Source: an uncultured Cohaesibacter sp. (GTDB taxonomy: Bacteria; Pseudomonadota; Alphaproteobacteria; Rhizobiales; Cohaesibacteraceae). Taken from it: a stretch of 64,000 bases of DNA. The notes below the pieces were generated by a model. It was not told where the DNA came from, did no database searches, and saw only the letters and a program-made list of their open reading frames with translations. The stretch lies in NCBI RefSeq assembly GCF_963666525.1, contig NZ_OY762905.1:4133501-4197500 (forward strand). The letters are read 5' to 3'. A program made the translations under genes and the position numbers. This document shows, piece by piece, positions 63,689 through 64,000 of this stretch (the stretch's first letter is position 1; each line of letters starts with the position of its first letter).

Positions 63689-64000
63689 ATGAAATACACC
63701 GCTGCGCACTGGGGTACCTATGAAATCCATGACAATGATCTCAAGCCCGTCGGCGATGATCCGGCCCCGTCGCGTATCGGCAAGGGGTGGCTGAGTGCCT
63801 CGTGCAACCTCGACAGCCGTATTCTCCGCCCGGCCATCCGCAAGGGCTGGCTGGAAGGCGACGGTGGCAAGAATCGTCTTGATGACGTATTTGTCGAAGT
63901 CAGTTGGGACGAGGCGGCAACCCGCGTTGCTGAAGAGCTGACCCGGATCGGCAGGGAGCATGGCAATGGTGCCATCTATGGCGGCTCCTACGGCTGGGCC
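63689..64000 (+). CDS. molybdopterin S/N-oxide reductase (BisC-type), 3'-truncated by the window
   Basis: Frame open from ATG at 63689 to the window edge, 104 residues. The start AAHWGTYEIHDNDLKPV, then RIGKGWL, VEVSWDEAATRVAEEL and AIYGGSYGWA, matches the N terminus of biotin sulfoxide reductase / DMSO-TMAO reductase enzymes that carry bis-MGD molybdenum. No twin-arginine signal is seen, which favours a cytoplasmic BisC-like enzyme over a periplasmic TorA/DorA. AAGGACAAG precedes the ATG. The molybdenum-ligand residue lies beyond the window. Confidence 0.85.
   Translation, partial: MKYTAAHWGTYEIHDNDLKPVGDDPAPSRIGKGWLSASCNLDSRILRPAIRKGWLEGDGGKNRLDDVFVEVSWDEAATRVAEELTRIGREHGNGAIYGGSYGWA

Noticed and set aside
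1-64000. CRISPR arrays, tRNA/rRNA genes, insertion sequences, prophage
   Set aside because: No regularly spaced repeats, no tRNA-like cloverleaf or rRNA stretches, and no transposase or phage motifs were seen on either strand.

Overview
The window looks like a chromosomal segment of an alphaproteobacterium. It has fairly high GC, is densely coded, and most intergenic spacers and promoters are more AT-rich. It combines an Entner-Doudoroff style sugar set (glucokinase, 6-phosphogluconolactonase), a proton-translocating transhydrogenase, pyruvate carboxylase, a BioMNY biotin transporter and a pyruvate formate-lyase pair. That mix suggests a facultatively anaerobic, probably marine or soil Hyphomicrobiales (Cohaesibacter-like) organism. 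The taxonomic guess is inference from gene content only. I see no tRNA, rRNA, insertion sequence, prophage or CRISPR array.

Layout: 1-10.5 kb is a phosphonate or phosphoester catabolic island. It holds the end of phnW, then phnX, an FGly-type phosphonate monoester hydrolase-like enzyme, a metallophosphoesterase-fold protein that has lost metal ligands, a DeoR regulator, a Ugp-like ABC importer and a TIM-barrel isomerase-like protein. 10.9-12.9 kb is bioMNY. 13.1-15.9 kb carries a GNAT protein, glk and pgl. 16.5-19.5 kb is pntAB. 19.5-21.4 kb is a divergent LysR/qorB pair. 22.2-25.4 kb is an amino-sugar operon (kinase, GntR regulator, nagA). 25.7-30.7 kb carries guaD, a ferredoxin reductase, purU and a TetR regulator with a clear operator.

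30.7-40.2 kb is an envelope block: pbpC with a large bacterial alpha-2-macroglobulin, and divergently a Sel1-repeat protein with a peptidoglycan-binding-like tail. 40.3-48.7 kb has a thioesterase, pyc, a small lipoprotein made of a duplicated module, cytochrome b561, a TehA-like channel and a Gfo/Idh/MocA oxidoreductase. 48.8-55.1 kb is an anaerobic metabolism block: pflA, pflB, an iron-type alcohol dehydrogenase and a tandem universal stress protein. 55.6-61 kb has an EamA permease, a LacI regulator and a quinone/electrophile-handling operon (pirin, wrbA, yqjG). 61.3-64 kb has a GntR/FadR regulator, selO, and the start of a biotin-sulfoxide-reductase type molybdoenzyme cut by the window edge.

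How it fits together: the first island can be read as uptake of a small phospho- or phosphonate-ester by the Ugp-like importer, hydrolysis of the ester by the PMH-like enzyme, and conversion of released 2-aminoethylphosphonate to acetaldehyde, alanine and phosphate by PhnW and PhnX. The most unusual items are the metallophosphoesterase with a degraded active site, the duplicated-module lipoprotein, a long perfect hairpin in a non-coding stretch upstream of the TetR gene, and the iron-type alcohol dehydrogenase with a His-to-Gln change at a usual metal ligand.
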